Of a stretch of 18,546 bases of DNA, positions 7,581 through 15,271 are shown piece by piece. Source of the stretch: Bacteroidales bacterium. Its GTDB lineage: Bacteria; Bacteroidota; Bacteroidia; Bacteroidales; Muribaculaceae. The stretch spans positions 1 to 18,546 of the forward strand of contig CAAEIL010000257.1 in NCBI GenBank assembly GCA_900755985.1, written 5' to 3'. The notes beneath the pieces were generated by a model. It had not been told where the DNA came from. It saw only the letters and a program-made list of their open reading frames with translations, and made no database searches. Position numbers and translations under genes: made by a program. Position 1 is the first letter of the stretch. Every line of letters starts with the position of its first letter.

Positions 7581-7612
7581 CAAAGTTAGTAAATTTTTCG
7601 TTTACAGCCAAA
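7581..7612 (-). promoter_or_regulatory. Bacteroidetes promoter of the parC operon
   Basis: On the minus strand, TAACTTTG (complement of 7581-7588) matches TAnnTTTG exactly and TTTG (complement of 7609-7612) is the -33 box, with a 20-nt spacer. Transcription should begin about 5-7 nt past the -7 box, giving a short leader of some 15-20 nt before the ATG at 7558. No Shine-Dalgarno site is evident, as usual in this phylum. Confidence 0.8.
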
Positions 7613-7628
7613 AACAAGTTTTTCGACC

Positions 7629-7669
7629 GATCATGCGCTCATACGCTTCATGATCCTCTCATACGCTTC
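7629..7669. promoter_or_regulatory. Inverted and direct repeats upstream of the parC promoter
   Basis: An inverted repeat gatcatg (7629-7635) / catgatc (7649-7655) overlaps a direct repeat ctcatacgcttc at 7638-7649 and 7658-7669 (20-nt period). The block begins 17 nt upstream of the parC -33 box. It could be an operator for supercoiling- or stress-responsive control of parC, or a remnant of duplication. No binding protein is identified. Confidence 0.45.
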
Positions 7670-7695
7670 GTCTAATCTTGCCGACACGCTAACAG

Positions 7696-7740
7696 GCAAA
7701 CAAACGCCGCAGGCCCGATGGGGTCTGCGGCGCTGTTTGC
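7696..7740 (-). terminator. Terminator-like hairpin after the leucine-rich-repeat gene
   Basis: A long imperfect hairpin has outer arms gcaaaca (7696-7702) and tgtttgc (7734-7740), then a small internal loop. The inner stem is cgccgcag (7705-7712) with ctgcggcg (7725-7732), extended by a G-T wobble and three C-G pairs around a gatg loop. Read on the minus strand it is followed by only a weak U run. It lies 87 nt past the LRR stop and 84 nt before the parC -33 box, so it should insulate parC. Confidence 0.65.
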
Positions 7741-7766
7741 TGATGTCCGGCTACAGCCGGTATGGT

Positions 7767-7799
7767 GAGTACAATATGAGTATGTTACGAGTACGATAA
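7767..7799. repeat. Three tandem 11-nt repeats (GAGTAnnnnAn type)
   Basis: Three adjacent 11-nt units start at 7767, 7778 and 7789, each beginning gagta(c/t). They lie between the LRR stop (7827) and a short GC hairpin (ccggc at 7747-7751 with gccgg at 7756-7760). The 11-nt period is close to one helical turn. No function is assigned. Confidence 0.45.
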
Positions 7800-7826
7800 G
7801 ATTATTTTATAGGTCAGAGGTGATAA

Positions 7827-8885
7827 TCAATAGTTCCACTGGCAGGCTATCATGGTCAGGTTGGGGGTGTCCATGGTGCGCATGTCTATAATCTGGTTGT
7901 AGCGGCAATTGATGTAGGTAAGTGCCTGGTCGAAGGAGACGTCGAGCATTGTCAACTCGTTGTTATTGCAGAGGATGCGCTGCAGGAAGGTGTAGTTGGA
8001 GAGGTCGAGCGAAGTCAGGTCGTTGTACGAGCAGTCGACGAATGTCAGTTTTGGGCACTGGCTGATTGAAAGCTCGGTGAGGTCGTTGTACGAGCATACA
8101 AGGTCGAGCAGTGCGGGACATTCGCGCACGCCGAGAGTCTTCATCGAGTTGTCCGAGCAGACAAAGGTTGAGAGCGAAGGAAGGTTGGAGACAATCATAT
8201 TGGAAATCTGGTTGTCGTCGATATTGAGGTTCTGGAGGTTTTCGACGCCTACAAAGTTAAGCTGTGTCAGTTTGTTGTAGCCGCAGTAAAGATTCTTAAG
8301 GGCTGTGCAGTAGTCGACCGAGAGATTTTCGAGTCTGTTGCCCTGACAGTTGAGGGTCTCCAGTGTGGGAGAGTTGGATAGGTTGAGTTCGGCAAACAGG
8401 TTGTTGGAGATATTGAGATTCTTGATTGCGGGAACGTTGCTGAGCGTAAATTCGCTAAGACGGTTGTTGTTTACCGAGACTTTTGACAACTGCGAGCAGT
8501 TGCTGAGGTCGATATCGGTGAGGCGGTTACGTGAGACATTGAGTTCGGTGAGAGCTGCATCGCCAACGGCAGTGAAGCCGGTAAGGCGGTTGCGCGAAAC
8601 GTCGACAGTTGTCAGAGCCGTGAACCCCGAGAGATTGAGGTTACCGGCCAGATGACGGTCTTTCCACTTGATTTCGGTGACATGTCCGTCGACAGTTACG
8701 ACACCCTCCCATGTCGTGGGATCGTTGAGGTTGGTAATTTTGAGGGCTTGTGCGTTAGTCGCGTCTTTTTCGGCGGGCTGTGCAAGGAAAGCCTGTAACT
8801 GTTTCAGCTCGTTTTTGTTGATTTTCTGAGCATAGACCATCATGCTGCTTAGAGCCAAGGTGATCAGAAGAACGACTTTTTTCAT
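7827..8885 (-). CDS. Secreted leucine-rich-repeat protein
   Basis: This is a 352-residue protein with a signal peptide (KKVVLLITLALSSMMVYA, cleavage before QK). After about 80 residues containing WEGVVTVDGHVTEIKW, about thirteen LRR units follow in a strict 21-residue period to the very end (ITELNVSRNRLTDIDLSNCS-like pattern, L-x-x-L-x-V/C-x-x-N-x-L). From the fifth unit onward the inward-facing position is usually Cys (LNC, LYC, FVC, LVC, VDC, ILC, INC, IAC). Such units form solenoids that bind proteins or surfaces. No lipobox, anchor, sorting tail or enzyme domain is visible, so the protein is periplasmic or released. It stands alone between the dnaB terminator and its own hairpin. I see no clear TAnnTTTG promoter in front of it. 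Family is certain; ligand is unknown. Confidence 0.9.
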   Translation of the reverse strand: MKKVVLLITLALSSMMVYAQKINKNELKQLQAFLAQPAEKDATNAQALKITNLNDPTTWEGVVTVDGHVTEIKWKDRHLAGNLNLSGFTALTTVDVSRNRLTGFTAVGDAALTELNVSRNRLTDIDLSNCSQLSKVSVNNNRLSEFTLSNVPAIKNLNISNNLFAELNLSNSPTLETLNCQGNRLENLSVDYCTALKNLYCGYNKLTQLNFVGVENLQNLNIDDNQISNMIVSNLPSLSTFVCSDNSMKTLGVRECPALLDLVCSYNDLTELSISQCPKLTFVDCSYNDLTSLDLSNYTFLQRILCNNNELTMLDVSFDQALTYINCRYNQIIDMRTMDTPNLTMIACQWNY

Positions 8886-8993
8886 AATAATAGTTGAAGT
8901 TATAAAATTTTTATGTGTAGTATTTAAATTTTGAGGAATATAAAACCGACATATAAGCAGTGTGTTACAAACCTTTGTTTATGATAGAAACAC

Positions 8994-9023
8994 AAAAGCC
9001 CCTGACAATGTTCTGTCAGAGGC
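8994..9023 (-). terminator. Intrinsic terminator of dnaB
   Basis: Read on the minus strand, the arms gcctctgaca and tgtcaggggc pair over 10 bp with one U-G wobble around a 6-nt loop (9008-9013), then TTTTGTGTTT follows. The stem begins 33 nt after the dnaB stop (9057). The wobble pairs only on this strand (C-A mismatch on the other), which confirms the direction. Confidence 0.88.
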
Positions 9024-9056
9024 AAATATTATTTTATACAGCAAAAGATATGAGTG

Positions 9057-10610
9057 TCAGAAAGGTGCGGGCGAAGTGTCAGTGGACAGATCGACACTGC
9101 CACCTGTCAGAGAATCGGCGGCGCCTGAAAGTGCGGGGCCGCTGACACCGGCATTAAGACGTGAGCCTACCGACCCCATCGAAGCGGTCATGGGGTCTTC
9201 GCTCCAGTCTTCGAAACGTGTAAACTGTGCGCGGAAACGCATAGGTACGTCATCGACCGAGCCCGAACGGTGTTTGGCGACAATGAACTCGGCTTTGCCT
9301 CGGATGTCGTTGCCGTTGGCATCGGTGTCCGAGTGTTGGTAATACTCGGGACGGTGGATAAAGCATACGATATCGGCGTCCTGTTCGATTGCACCCGATT
9401 CGCGAAGGTCAGACAACTGGGGGCGTTTGCCGTCGGTACGGCTTTCGACCGAACGGTTTAGTTGTGACAGAGCCACGATTGGAATTTCAAGCTCTTTGGC
9501 CAATTGCTTGAGCGAACGCGAAATCATAGATACCTCTTGTTCGCGCGAACCGAATTTCATGCCCGAAGCGTTCATCAGCTGCAAGTAGTCGATTATAATC
9601 ATCTGCACCTGATGTTCGCGGACAAGACGGCGTGCCTTGGTGCGAAGTTCGAAGATTGACAGCGAAGGCGTGTCATCGATATACAATGGCGCTCCGGTGA
9701 GGTTCTTCATTCGCGACATCAGCTGGTCCCATTCAAGGTTTGTAAGTTTACCTGATTTGATTTTTGAGCCTTCGATTTCACATTCAATCGACAAAAGACG
9801 ATTGACGAGCTGCAAATTAGACATTTCGAGCGAAAATACGGCCACCGGAATCGAATAGTTGACGGACATGTATTTAGCCATCGACAGTACAAAGGCTGTC
9901 TTGCCCATGGCTGGTCGGGCGGCTATGATTACCAAATCGGACTTCTGCCATCCCGAGGTAAGTTTGTCCAGGTCTTTGAAGCCTGAAGGAAGTCCCGAAA
10001 GTCCGGATTCGCGGTTTGCGGCATTCTGTATGGCTTTTATAGCGTCTGCAATGACAGGGTCAATCTGTGTGACGTCTTTTTTTACGTTGCGCTGTGATAT
10101 TTCGAACAGTCGTCCCTCGGCTTCGCCCAACAGATCGTCAACGTCGTTACTCTCGTCGTAGGCTTTGTTCTGTATATCCGAGGCAAACGAGATAAGTTCG
10201 CGGGCAAGGTATTTCTGAGCGACGATACGGGCATGAAATTCGACGTGTGCGGCCGAAGCTACACGCGAAGTCAACTCGGTGACGAAAACCGCGCCTCCAA
10301 CCTTTTCGAGATTACCGTCAAGACGCAACTGCTCGGTAACCGTAAGCATGTCTATTGGCTTCTGAGCGGCACCCAGCCTCTGGATGGCCTCGTATATTAT
10401 AGAATTGGCGGGTTCGTAGAAACTTTCAGGTTTGAGAATGTCGCAGACTGTGGTGTAGGCGTCCTTTTCAAGCATAAGTGCGCCCAGTACGGCTTCTTCC
10501 AAATCTTTGTCGCGCGGCGATATGCGGCCGCCCGAGTCATACATCGATGTGTGCTCAGGTTTGCTGCGTCGGGTGTCGCGATTGGGCTGGTATTGGTTGT
10601 TGTCTGCCAT
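9057..10610 (-). CDS. dnaB: Replicative DNA helicase DnaB
   Basis: This is a 517-residue hexameric helicase that unwinds DNA at the replication fork. The N-terminal primase-contact domain covers about residues 28-135 (RDKDLEEAVLGALM), followed by a linker and the RecA-like domain from about 195. The latter has Walker A ARPAMGKTAF (Lys237, Thr238), SLEMS (260-264), Walker B IIIDYLQL (Asp341), SREQEVSMISRSLKQLAKEL (355-374), LSQLNRSVE (381-389) and the RPQLSDLRESGAIEQDAD region (396-413) ending in AKHRSG, where an arginine-finger type residue is expected. The last 45 residues are a Gly/Ser-rich low-complexity tail, common in Bacteroidetes. It starts 43 nt after the stop of the pseudokinase gene with no promoter of the TAnnTTTG kind in the gap, so co-transcription with the two kinases is plausible. 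It ends at a good terminator. Confidence 0.97.
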   Translation of the reverse strand: MADNNQYQPNRDTRRSKPEHTSMYDSGGRISPRDKDLEEAVLGALMLEKDAYTTVCDILKPESFYEPANSIIYEAIQRLGAAQKPIDMLTVTEQLRLDGNLEKVGGAVFVTELTSRVASAAHVEFHARIVAQKYLARELISFASDIQNKAYDESNDVDDLLGEAEGRLFEISQRNVKKDVTQIDPVIADAIKAIQNAANRESGLSGLPSGFKDLDKLTSGWQKSDLVIIAARPAMGKTAFVLSMAKYMSVNYSIPVAVFSLEMSNLQLVNRLLSIECEIEGSKIKSGKLTNLEWDQLMSRMKNLTGAPLYIDDTPSLSIFELRTKARRLVREHQVQMIIIDYLQLMNASGMKFGSREQEVSMISRSLKQLAKELEIPIVALSQLNRSVESRTDGKRPQLSDLRESGAIEQDADIVCFIHRPEYYQHSDTDANGNDIRGKAEFIVAKHRSGSVDDVPMRFRAQFTRFEDWSEDPMTASMGSVGSRLNAGVSGPALSGAADSLTGGSVDLSTDTSPAPF

Positions 10611-10653
10611 TGTGTCGTAAATTTGTTTCAGTTGATTGGTTAATGAGAAAGCA

Positions 10654-12786
10654 TCAGTCTTTCGATTCGCCTGATTCTATTGGCAACGAAAGTACTATTG
10701 TTACATTCTCGCCGTCATCCATGATACTGATAATCCCATTAATGTCAAAGGTCATGAAGTTGAGTTCGTCGATGCGTGAGCGTATTATCGAACGGACTTC
10801 TCCGCCGGTTGTCTGCGATTTGTGATCGAAGATGCGGAATATTGTCTTCAGAGTCATCATGCCGTTACGGTCAGCGCCAAAGAAAACCTTGGGGCGTTCG
10901 GACGAATAGTAATCGGCGGCAAGTGTTATTATACTTGATACAATCTCGGTGACGATTTTTTTGTCGCTGTAAATCGTGGTGTCTGTGCTGGGTTGCAGGT
11001 TGACGGCGTGCAGGCTCTCGGGCAATGTTTTGTCCCGGTTATGGACCGAAATGATGTCGGTGAGCAGTTGGCCGAAGTCGAAATATTCAGGACGACGCGC
11101 TGATTTGTCGGGACGATTCCCACTGAATCCGGTCGATAGTACGTTGTTGATGTACTTCTGAAGTTTTTCAGCGTTATCGCGAATTTCTTCGACAAACCGT
11201 TCGAGTACAACACGCCGTTCGCCGGCGGTGCTGTCAGCGATGAGTTGCGAAAATCCGACGATGGCATTGGTAGGTTCGCTGATTTCGTGAATGATGTCGT
11301 GTACAAAATCGGTTTTCTGCCGATCGGCGATATTGGCTTTGTCACGGGCGATGATAACCGAGCGGTGAGCTTCGCGCACCATGTCACGCTCGACTTGCAA
11401 TTTATGGTTGGTTTCGGCGAATTGACGTCCAAGCATGCGTGCGCGCCGGTAGGCACTGTAAAAAATCATCAGCACAATGAGCAACGCCACAGCAGCGATA
11501 ATTCCATAGAGTATTCGGTGCTCGGTTTCTTCCATTGTCATCATGTCGCTTTGCCTGCGCAGCTTGCTGTTGGCGGCGAACAATGATGAGTTGTTAAAGA
11601 ACATCTGACTTTGGAAATCCGATTCGAGCCGTTTGTTTTCGAGCCGCTTCTCCAACAGTTTATTGTACTCAGAAAGTGCGTATCTCAGAGCGTCTTTATC
11701 ATCGGCTCCACGGGCGGCAATGACATAATGTTCGAGAAGAAGATTGCGGGTTTTAACCCTCTTTTCGAGGGGGAATGATCGTTTAAGCAGATTCAGGGCG
11801 TCTTTATAGCGGTGGTGAGCCATGTGCCAAAAAATCTCGGCACGGTGTCCGTGTTTGATATCTTCGCGTATGTCTTCATTATTTGCGGCCAGCTCCTGAA
11901 CACAGGCGTATATCGAGTCAACTTTCTCGACTGGCATTATGTCATAATTTGACAAAGCTCGCCGCAGCGATACATACCTGAAATTGTCATACGAACGGTA
12001 TTTGCGGCCGGCTGCGTGGTACTGTTGTTCTTTTTCGTCAAGCATTCGGTCATAAAGTTCGCACATACGCACGACCTGACTGCGGTTATCGGCGAACGAG
12101 TATGTCGCCGAGGCAAAGGTATAGAACAGGCTTGTCAGGTTGGGGTGCTCGCCCGGCAGTTGAGTGAGCAGACGTTCGAGTTCGGCAAGTTTCTTTCCCA
12201 GAAATTCGCCAGGCGCAAGCACCGAAAGGTAAGAGCATGTTTTGAAAACGTTTTCGAAGCGACTGTAGGCATCGAATCCTGACGATGCCTTCTTACTATA
12301 TTCGTCAAAGAGGCTGCGCAAGTCCTTCTGTATTTTTGCTGCCACAACGGGGTCGCCGGCTCCCGCACTAAGAATCATTGCACGGTTAATATCCAGAAAG
12401 GTTAGCGACTCGCGTTTTTCAGGACTGTCCGGCAACTTGCTCATGATGGTCCGGTACCGGTTGAAAAGCGAGTCGGAGATGGTGTTATCCGAGGCGAGAT
12501 TGCGCAAAAGGTCATACTGTGCTTTGACATCATGTGCACGGACGGCGAGATTGAACGCCTTGGCGGCGAGGGCGTTCCGGTCCTTATGCGTTGAAAGGTC
12601 GAAGATGTCGTAGTATATTTTCAGCGAGTCAGCCGGCGTGCGGGCTCCAGTCAGATTTTTGTACAGTGCAGACACGATGGCATTCTTTTCCGACTCGCTG
12701 TAGCCGGCCAGTGACTTTGCCGGCAACATAATTATGACAACGGCAACGAATATGCTTATTATAATATGTAATGTGTTCTTTGTCAT
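10654..12786 (-). CDS. TPR-type sensor histidine kinase paralogue with degenerate ATP-binding domain (predicted pseudokinase)
   Basis: This is a 710-residue protein: N-terminal signal or anchor (residues 5-27), a long helical TPR-like sensor region (about 30-420), one membrane span (424-443), a coiled-coil linker and a HisKA-like helix with IIHEISEPTNAIVGFSQ carrying His500 and Glu501. The following domain aligns with the HATPase of the upstream kinase but has lost the key residues. The N-box pattern NLLSNAAKF is replaced by SIITLAADY (Ser618 and Leu622 for the two Asn). The G1 motif DTGIGI becomes DHKSQT, and the GIGLGL G2 loop is missing. It should therefore be unable to bind ATP normally. 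Shared TPADSLK, YYDI/FYDI, SKLP(D/E)SP and AGRKY/EGRKY motifs show tandem duplication. The start overlaps the upstream stop by 4 nt (ATGA). Likely it heterodimerises with or is phosphorylated by the active kinase, or acts as a regulator; this is inference. Confidence 0.85.
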   Translation of the reverse strand: MTKNTLHIIISIFVAVVIIMLPAKSLAGYSESEKNAIVSALYKNLTGARTPADSLKIYYDIFDLSTHKDRNALAAKAFNLAVRAHDVKAQYDLLRNLASDNTISDSLFNRYRTIMSKLPDSPEKRESLTFLDINRAMILSAGAGDPVVAAKIQKDLRSLFDEYSKKASSGFDAYSRFENVFKTCSYLSVLAPGEFLGKKLAELERLLTQLPGEHPNLTSLFYTFASATYSFADNRSQVVRMCELYDRMLDEKEQQYHAAGRKYRSYDNFRYVSLRRALSNYDIMPVEKVDSIYACVQELAANNEDIREDIKHGHRAEIFWHMAHHRYKDALNLLKRSFPLEKRVKTRNLLLEHYVIAARGADDKDALRYALSEYNKLLEKRLENKRLESDFQSQMFFNNSSLFAANSKLRRQSDMMTMEETEHRILYGIIAAVALLIVLMIFYSAYRRARMLGRQFAETNHKLQVERDMVREAHRSVIIARDKANIADRQKTDFVHDIIHEISEPTNAIVGFSQLIADSTAGERRVVLERFVEEIRDNAEKLQKYINNVLSTGFSGNRPDKSARRPEYFDFGQLLTDIISVHNRDKTLPESLHAVNLQPSTDTTIYSDKKIVTEIVSSIITLAADYYSSERPKVFFGADRNGMMTLKTIFRIFDHKSQTTGGEVRSIIRSRIDELNFMTFDINGIISIMDDGENVTIVLSLPIESGESKD

Positions 12787-15032
12787 TGCCGTTCGAATTT
12801 GTCGTCGCTTGGACGTACGTTTTTTTCGGGAATTTTGTCAATTGGGAACGTGAACACAAAGCGGGCACCATCGCGGTACGAACTGTCTACTTTTACCTCA
12901 CCGCCGATAAGGCCTGCCATAGTGCGGCAGACATAAAGTCCAAGACCAATGCCCTGTGTGGAGCTGTTCAGTTTTTCGAACCGGTTGAATATGATTTCAG
13001 TCTTGTCGGCAGGGATTCCTATACCGGTGTCTGAGACTGCGATTGTTGCATTTCCGGCTTGACGGTCTATGCCATATTCAATGTCAATATGACCTTTAAT
13101 GGTGAATTTTGCTGCATTCGAGAGCAGATTGAAGAGAATTTGTTCGACGCGCTTAGGGTCCGAATCAATCATCGGTGAAATGTCAGGAGTGAGATTGCGT
13201 ATGTTAACGCGGACATCTCTATTGAGTTTGGTCTGAATGGTCGCTACGCATATATCGACGGCAGCACTCAACGAGAAATTATTGATAACCAAGGTTATAC
13301 GCGCCTGTTCGAAGTCTGCCGAGTCCACAAGGTCATTTACCAGACTTTGCAATATCTGAGCATTGTCCGACACAACGTGAATATACTCGTCAAGACGCTC
13401 ACGCTTGTCAGCGGGCACCGAATCGGTGACAAGTTGCGAAAAACTTACAATAGAATCGGTTAGCTGGACGATATCGTGCGAAATGTTTGCCAGCAAGTCT
13501 TTTTTCTTTCGGTCGACAACATCGGCACGTTCGTTGGCGTGCGTAATTGTCTTGTGCAGGCTTGTGATAGAGTCTCGCTCGGCACATATCGAGTCGTTGG
13601 CGGCTAAGAGTTTGTCGGCAGTGCGCCGTGCACGGGCATAGGCAATACCTATAATAATGACACCGATGGCCAGACATGCGGCAATGATGCCGATGAACAG
13701 CATCCACCAACGTCGCGATTCTTCAGCGATTTTTTGGTTCTGGGCCAGGAGATTGTCGTTTTCGTAGCGGAGATCGTTGCTGTCATACAGAATTTGCAGC
13801 TCGTTGGCAATATCAATTGCCTTGTCGTTGATACGATAGTTGAGCAGGTTGTTGTAAAGCTCGAGACCATGCAGTTCGGCGTCTTTATCGGCAGTGCTGC
13901 GAGCCGCTTCTATGTACATAGGCAGAAGAATCTGCCATTTTTTTAGAATCTCCGGGCGGTCTATAATTCGCTTGAGCAAAGGCATGGCCATGGCATATTC
14001 ACCTTTGGCCATGTGGTAGAAAATATGCGGACGTCCGTATTCTTCCAGTTCGAGAGCAGCTCTCTTATCCCGTGCGGCAATCTGCTGTATACGTGCATAA
14101 TATGTTTCAATCTGCTGAGGGGTAAGATAACCGTAGTGTCCGAGCATCTTTTCATAAACATGATAGCGGGCAAGATCAAGCGAAAGGTATTTACGACCTT
14201 CGGCATGATGTTTTTTTTCGATACTGTCCAACAAAGCGAGGTATTTTTCGCAGGCTTTTATGATGACATCTTTGTTTTCGCCGATGTTCATTCTCGCAGT
14301 AACAATAAAATTGTAGAACAACACCGGAATGACACCATCGTTCTGGGGCAGTTTGTCAATAAGAATCTGAAGTTCCTTGAGTTTGCTTTCGAGCATACTG
14401 CCCGACGCTTTGTTGTTGAGATACATACATATCGCAAACATCATCTCGGTGCGTTGCAGAATGTCCGATGGATTGGTGTTTGCGTATCGTTCGAGCAATG
14501 AGTTGATTTGCCGCACCTGAGCACGATCAATCTCGTTGTGACCGGTGTTGATACCGGTCTGAATACGCTTAAGGCGAATATAACTCATAAGCTCGCGCTT
14601 ATCGGGACTTTCGGGAAGCTTAGAGGCTAAGTGCTCGCCTATAGCCTGAAGCGAGTCGTTGCCGCCATTGAGATATACGTAATATCTCAGGAAGTTAAGC
14701 CGGGCTTTATAGTTATTGGCTCTCTCAGCCAACTTATATAAAGGCAAAGCCAGCTGCCGCTGCCGTTCGACCGACGACAAATCATAAATGTCATAAAAAA
14801 CCTTCAGCGAGTCGGCAGGAGTTTTAAGGGTACGCAGCGATTTCTCAAAATACCGAATAAGACTGTCATTCTGACCCGAAGACGTAGCGTCTGTCTCGTC
14901 AGAGCTGAGAGTTTCTGTCGTCCCGGCAGCATTTGTGCCGGAGGCTCCACGTGCAGATTTATCGGCAAGGACCGACAGCGGGGAAAGCACCAGTAAGCAA
15001 AAGAGGACAGATATTTTAAAAATTCGGCTCAT
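12783..15032 (-). CDS. TPR-type membrane sensor histidine kinase with intact catalytic domain
   Basis: This is a 749-residue protein with a signal peptide (SRIFKISVLFCLLVLSPLSVLA), a helical TPR-like periplasmic region (about 55-435), a single membrane span (about 442-466), a linker with predicted coiled coil and a HisKA domain with NISHDIVQLTDSIVSFSQ (predicted phospho-acceptor His519). The HATPase domain is complete: N-box FNLLSNAAKF (634-643), G1 DTGIGI (668-673), F-box FNRFEKL (682-688) and G2 GIGLGL (694-699). The H-box is unusual: Asp follows the His instead of Glu, and the usual Pro is absent. There is no receiver or DNA-binding domain, so this is not a one-protein hybrid system, and no response regulator lies in the window. 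It is first in the unit with the degenerate paralogue and dnaB. Signal unknown. Confidence 0.92.
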   Translation of the reverse strand: MSRIFKISVLFCLLVLSPLSVLADKSARGASGTNAAGTTETLSSDETDATSSGQNDSLIRYFEKSLRTLKTPADSLKVFYDIYDLSSVERQRQLALPLYKLAERANNYKARLNFLRYYVYLNGGNDSLQAIGEHLASKLPESPDKRELMSYIRLKRIQTGINTGHNEIDRAQVRQINSLLERYANTNPSDILQRTEMMFAICMYLNNKASGSMLESKLKELQILIDKLPQNDGVIPVLFYNFIVTARMNIGENKDVIIKACEKYLALLDSIEKKHHAEGRKYLSLDLARYHVYEKMLGHYGYLTPQQIETYYARIQQIAARDKRAALELEEYGRPHIFYHMAKGEYAMAMPLLKRIIDRPEILKKWQILLPMYIEAARSTADKDAELHGLELYNNLLNYRINDKAIDIANELQILYDSNDLRYENDNLLAQNQKIAEESRRWWMLFIGIIAACLAIGVIIIGIAYARARRTADKLLAANDSICAERDSITSLHKTITHANERADVVDRKKKDLLANISHDIVQLTDSIVSFSQLVTDSVPADKRERLDEYIHVVSDNAQILQSLVNDLVDSADFEQARITLVINNFSLSAAVDICVATIQTKLNRDVRVNIRNLTPDISPMIDSDPKRVEQILFNLLSNAAKFTIKGHIDIEYGIDRQAGNATIAVSDTGIGIPADKTEIIFNRFEKLNSSTQGIGLGLYVCRTMAGLIGGEVKVDSSYRDGARFVFTFPIDKIPEKNVRPSDDKFERQ

Positions 15033-15039
15033 ACAGGCA

Positions 15040-15047
15040 CAAAGTTA
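15040..15047 (-). promoter_or_regulatory. -7 promoter element of the kinase operon, almost leaderless
   Basis: TAACTTTG on the minus strand (complement of 15040-15047) is an exact TAnnTTTG box and identical to that of parC. No good -33 TTTG is seen at the usual distance. The last base of the box is only 8 nt from the ATG at 15032, so transcription would begin within a few bases of the start codon. Confidence 0.5.
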
Positions 15048-15105
15048 ATATTATTTTTCCAATAGCGTCCGATAAAATTTCAATTTTTCCGCTTTCTTTG
15101 CGGTC

Positions 15106-15129
15106 CCTGGGCGCCCCTGGGCGCCTGGG
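15106..15129. repeat. GC-rich hairpin built from two 10-nt direct repeats
   Basis: The string cctgggcgcc occurs twice in tandem (15106-15115, 15116-15125) followed by tggg. Because ggcgcc is self-complementary, the block folds into a 10-bp stem (two G-T wobbles) with loop cctg at 15116-15119. It is an abrupt GC island in an AT-rich intergenic region. No U-tract follows, so termination is doubtful. Confidence 0.5.
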
Positions 15130-15240
15130 TCCCTGCCCTTGCTCTCAAATGGCAAGTGCTTAATTGGCGAATTGTTCGGGATTTTACACAACATTCCGGC
15201 AACATTCGGGCTTTTATATTATGATGCTTTTATATGAAAT

Positions 15241-15271
15241 TTTGCTGCTTGACGTTTTTTTGCTAATTTTG
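15241..15271 (+). promoter_or_regulatory. Bacteroidetes promoter of proS
   Basis: TTTG at 15241-15244, a 19-nt spacer and TAATTTTG at 15264-15271 match the -33/-7 consensus. Transcription should begin near 15277, giving a leader of about 65 nt before the ATG at 15344. Confidence 0.82.
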
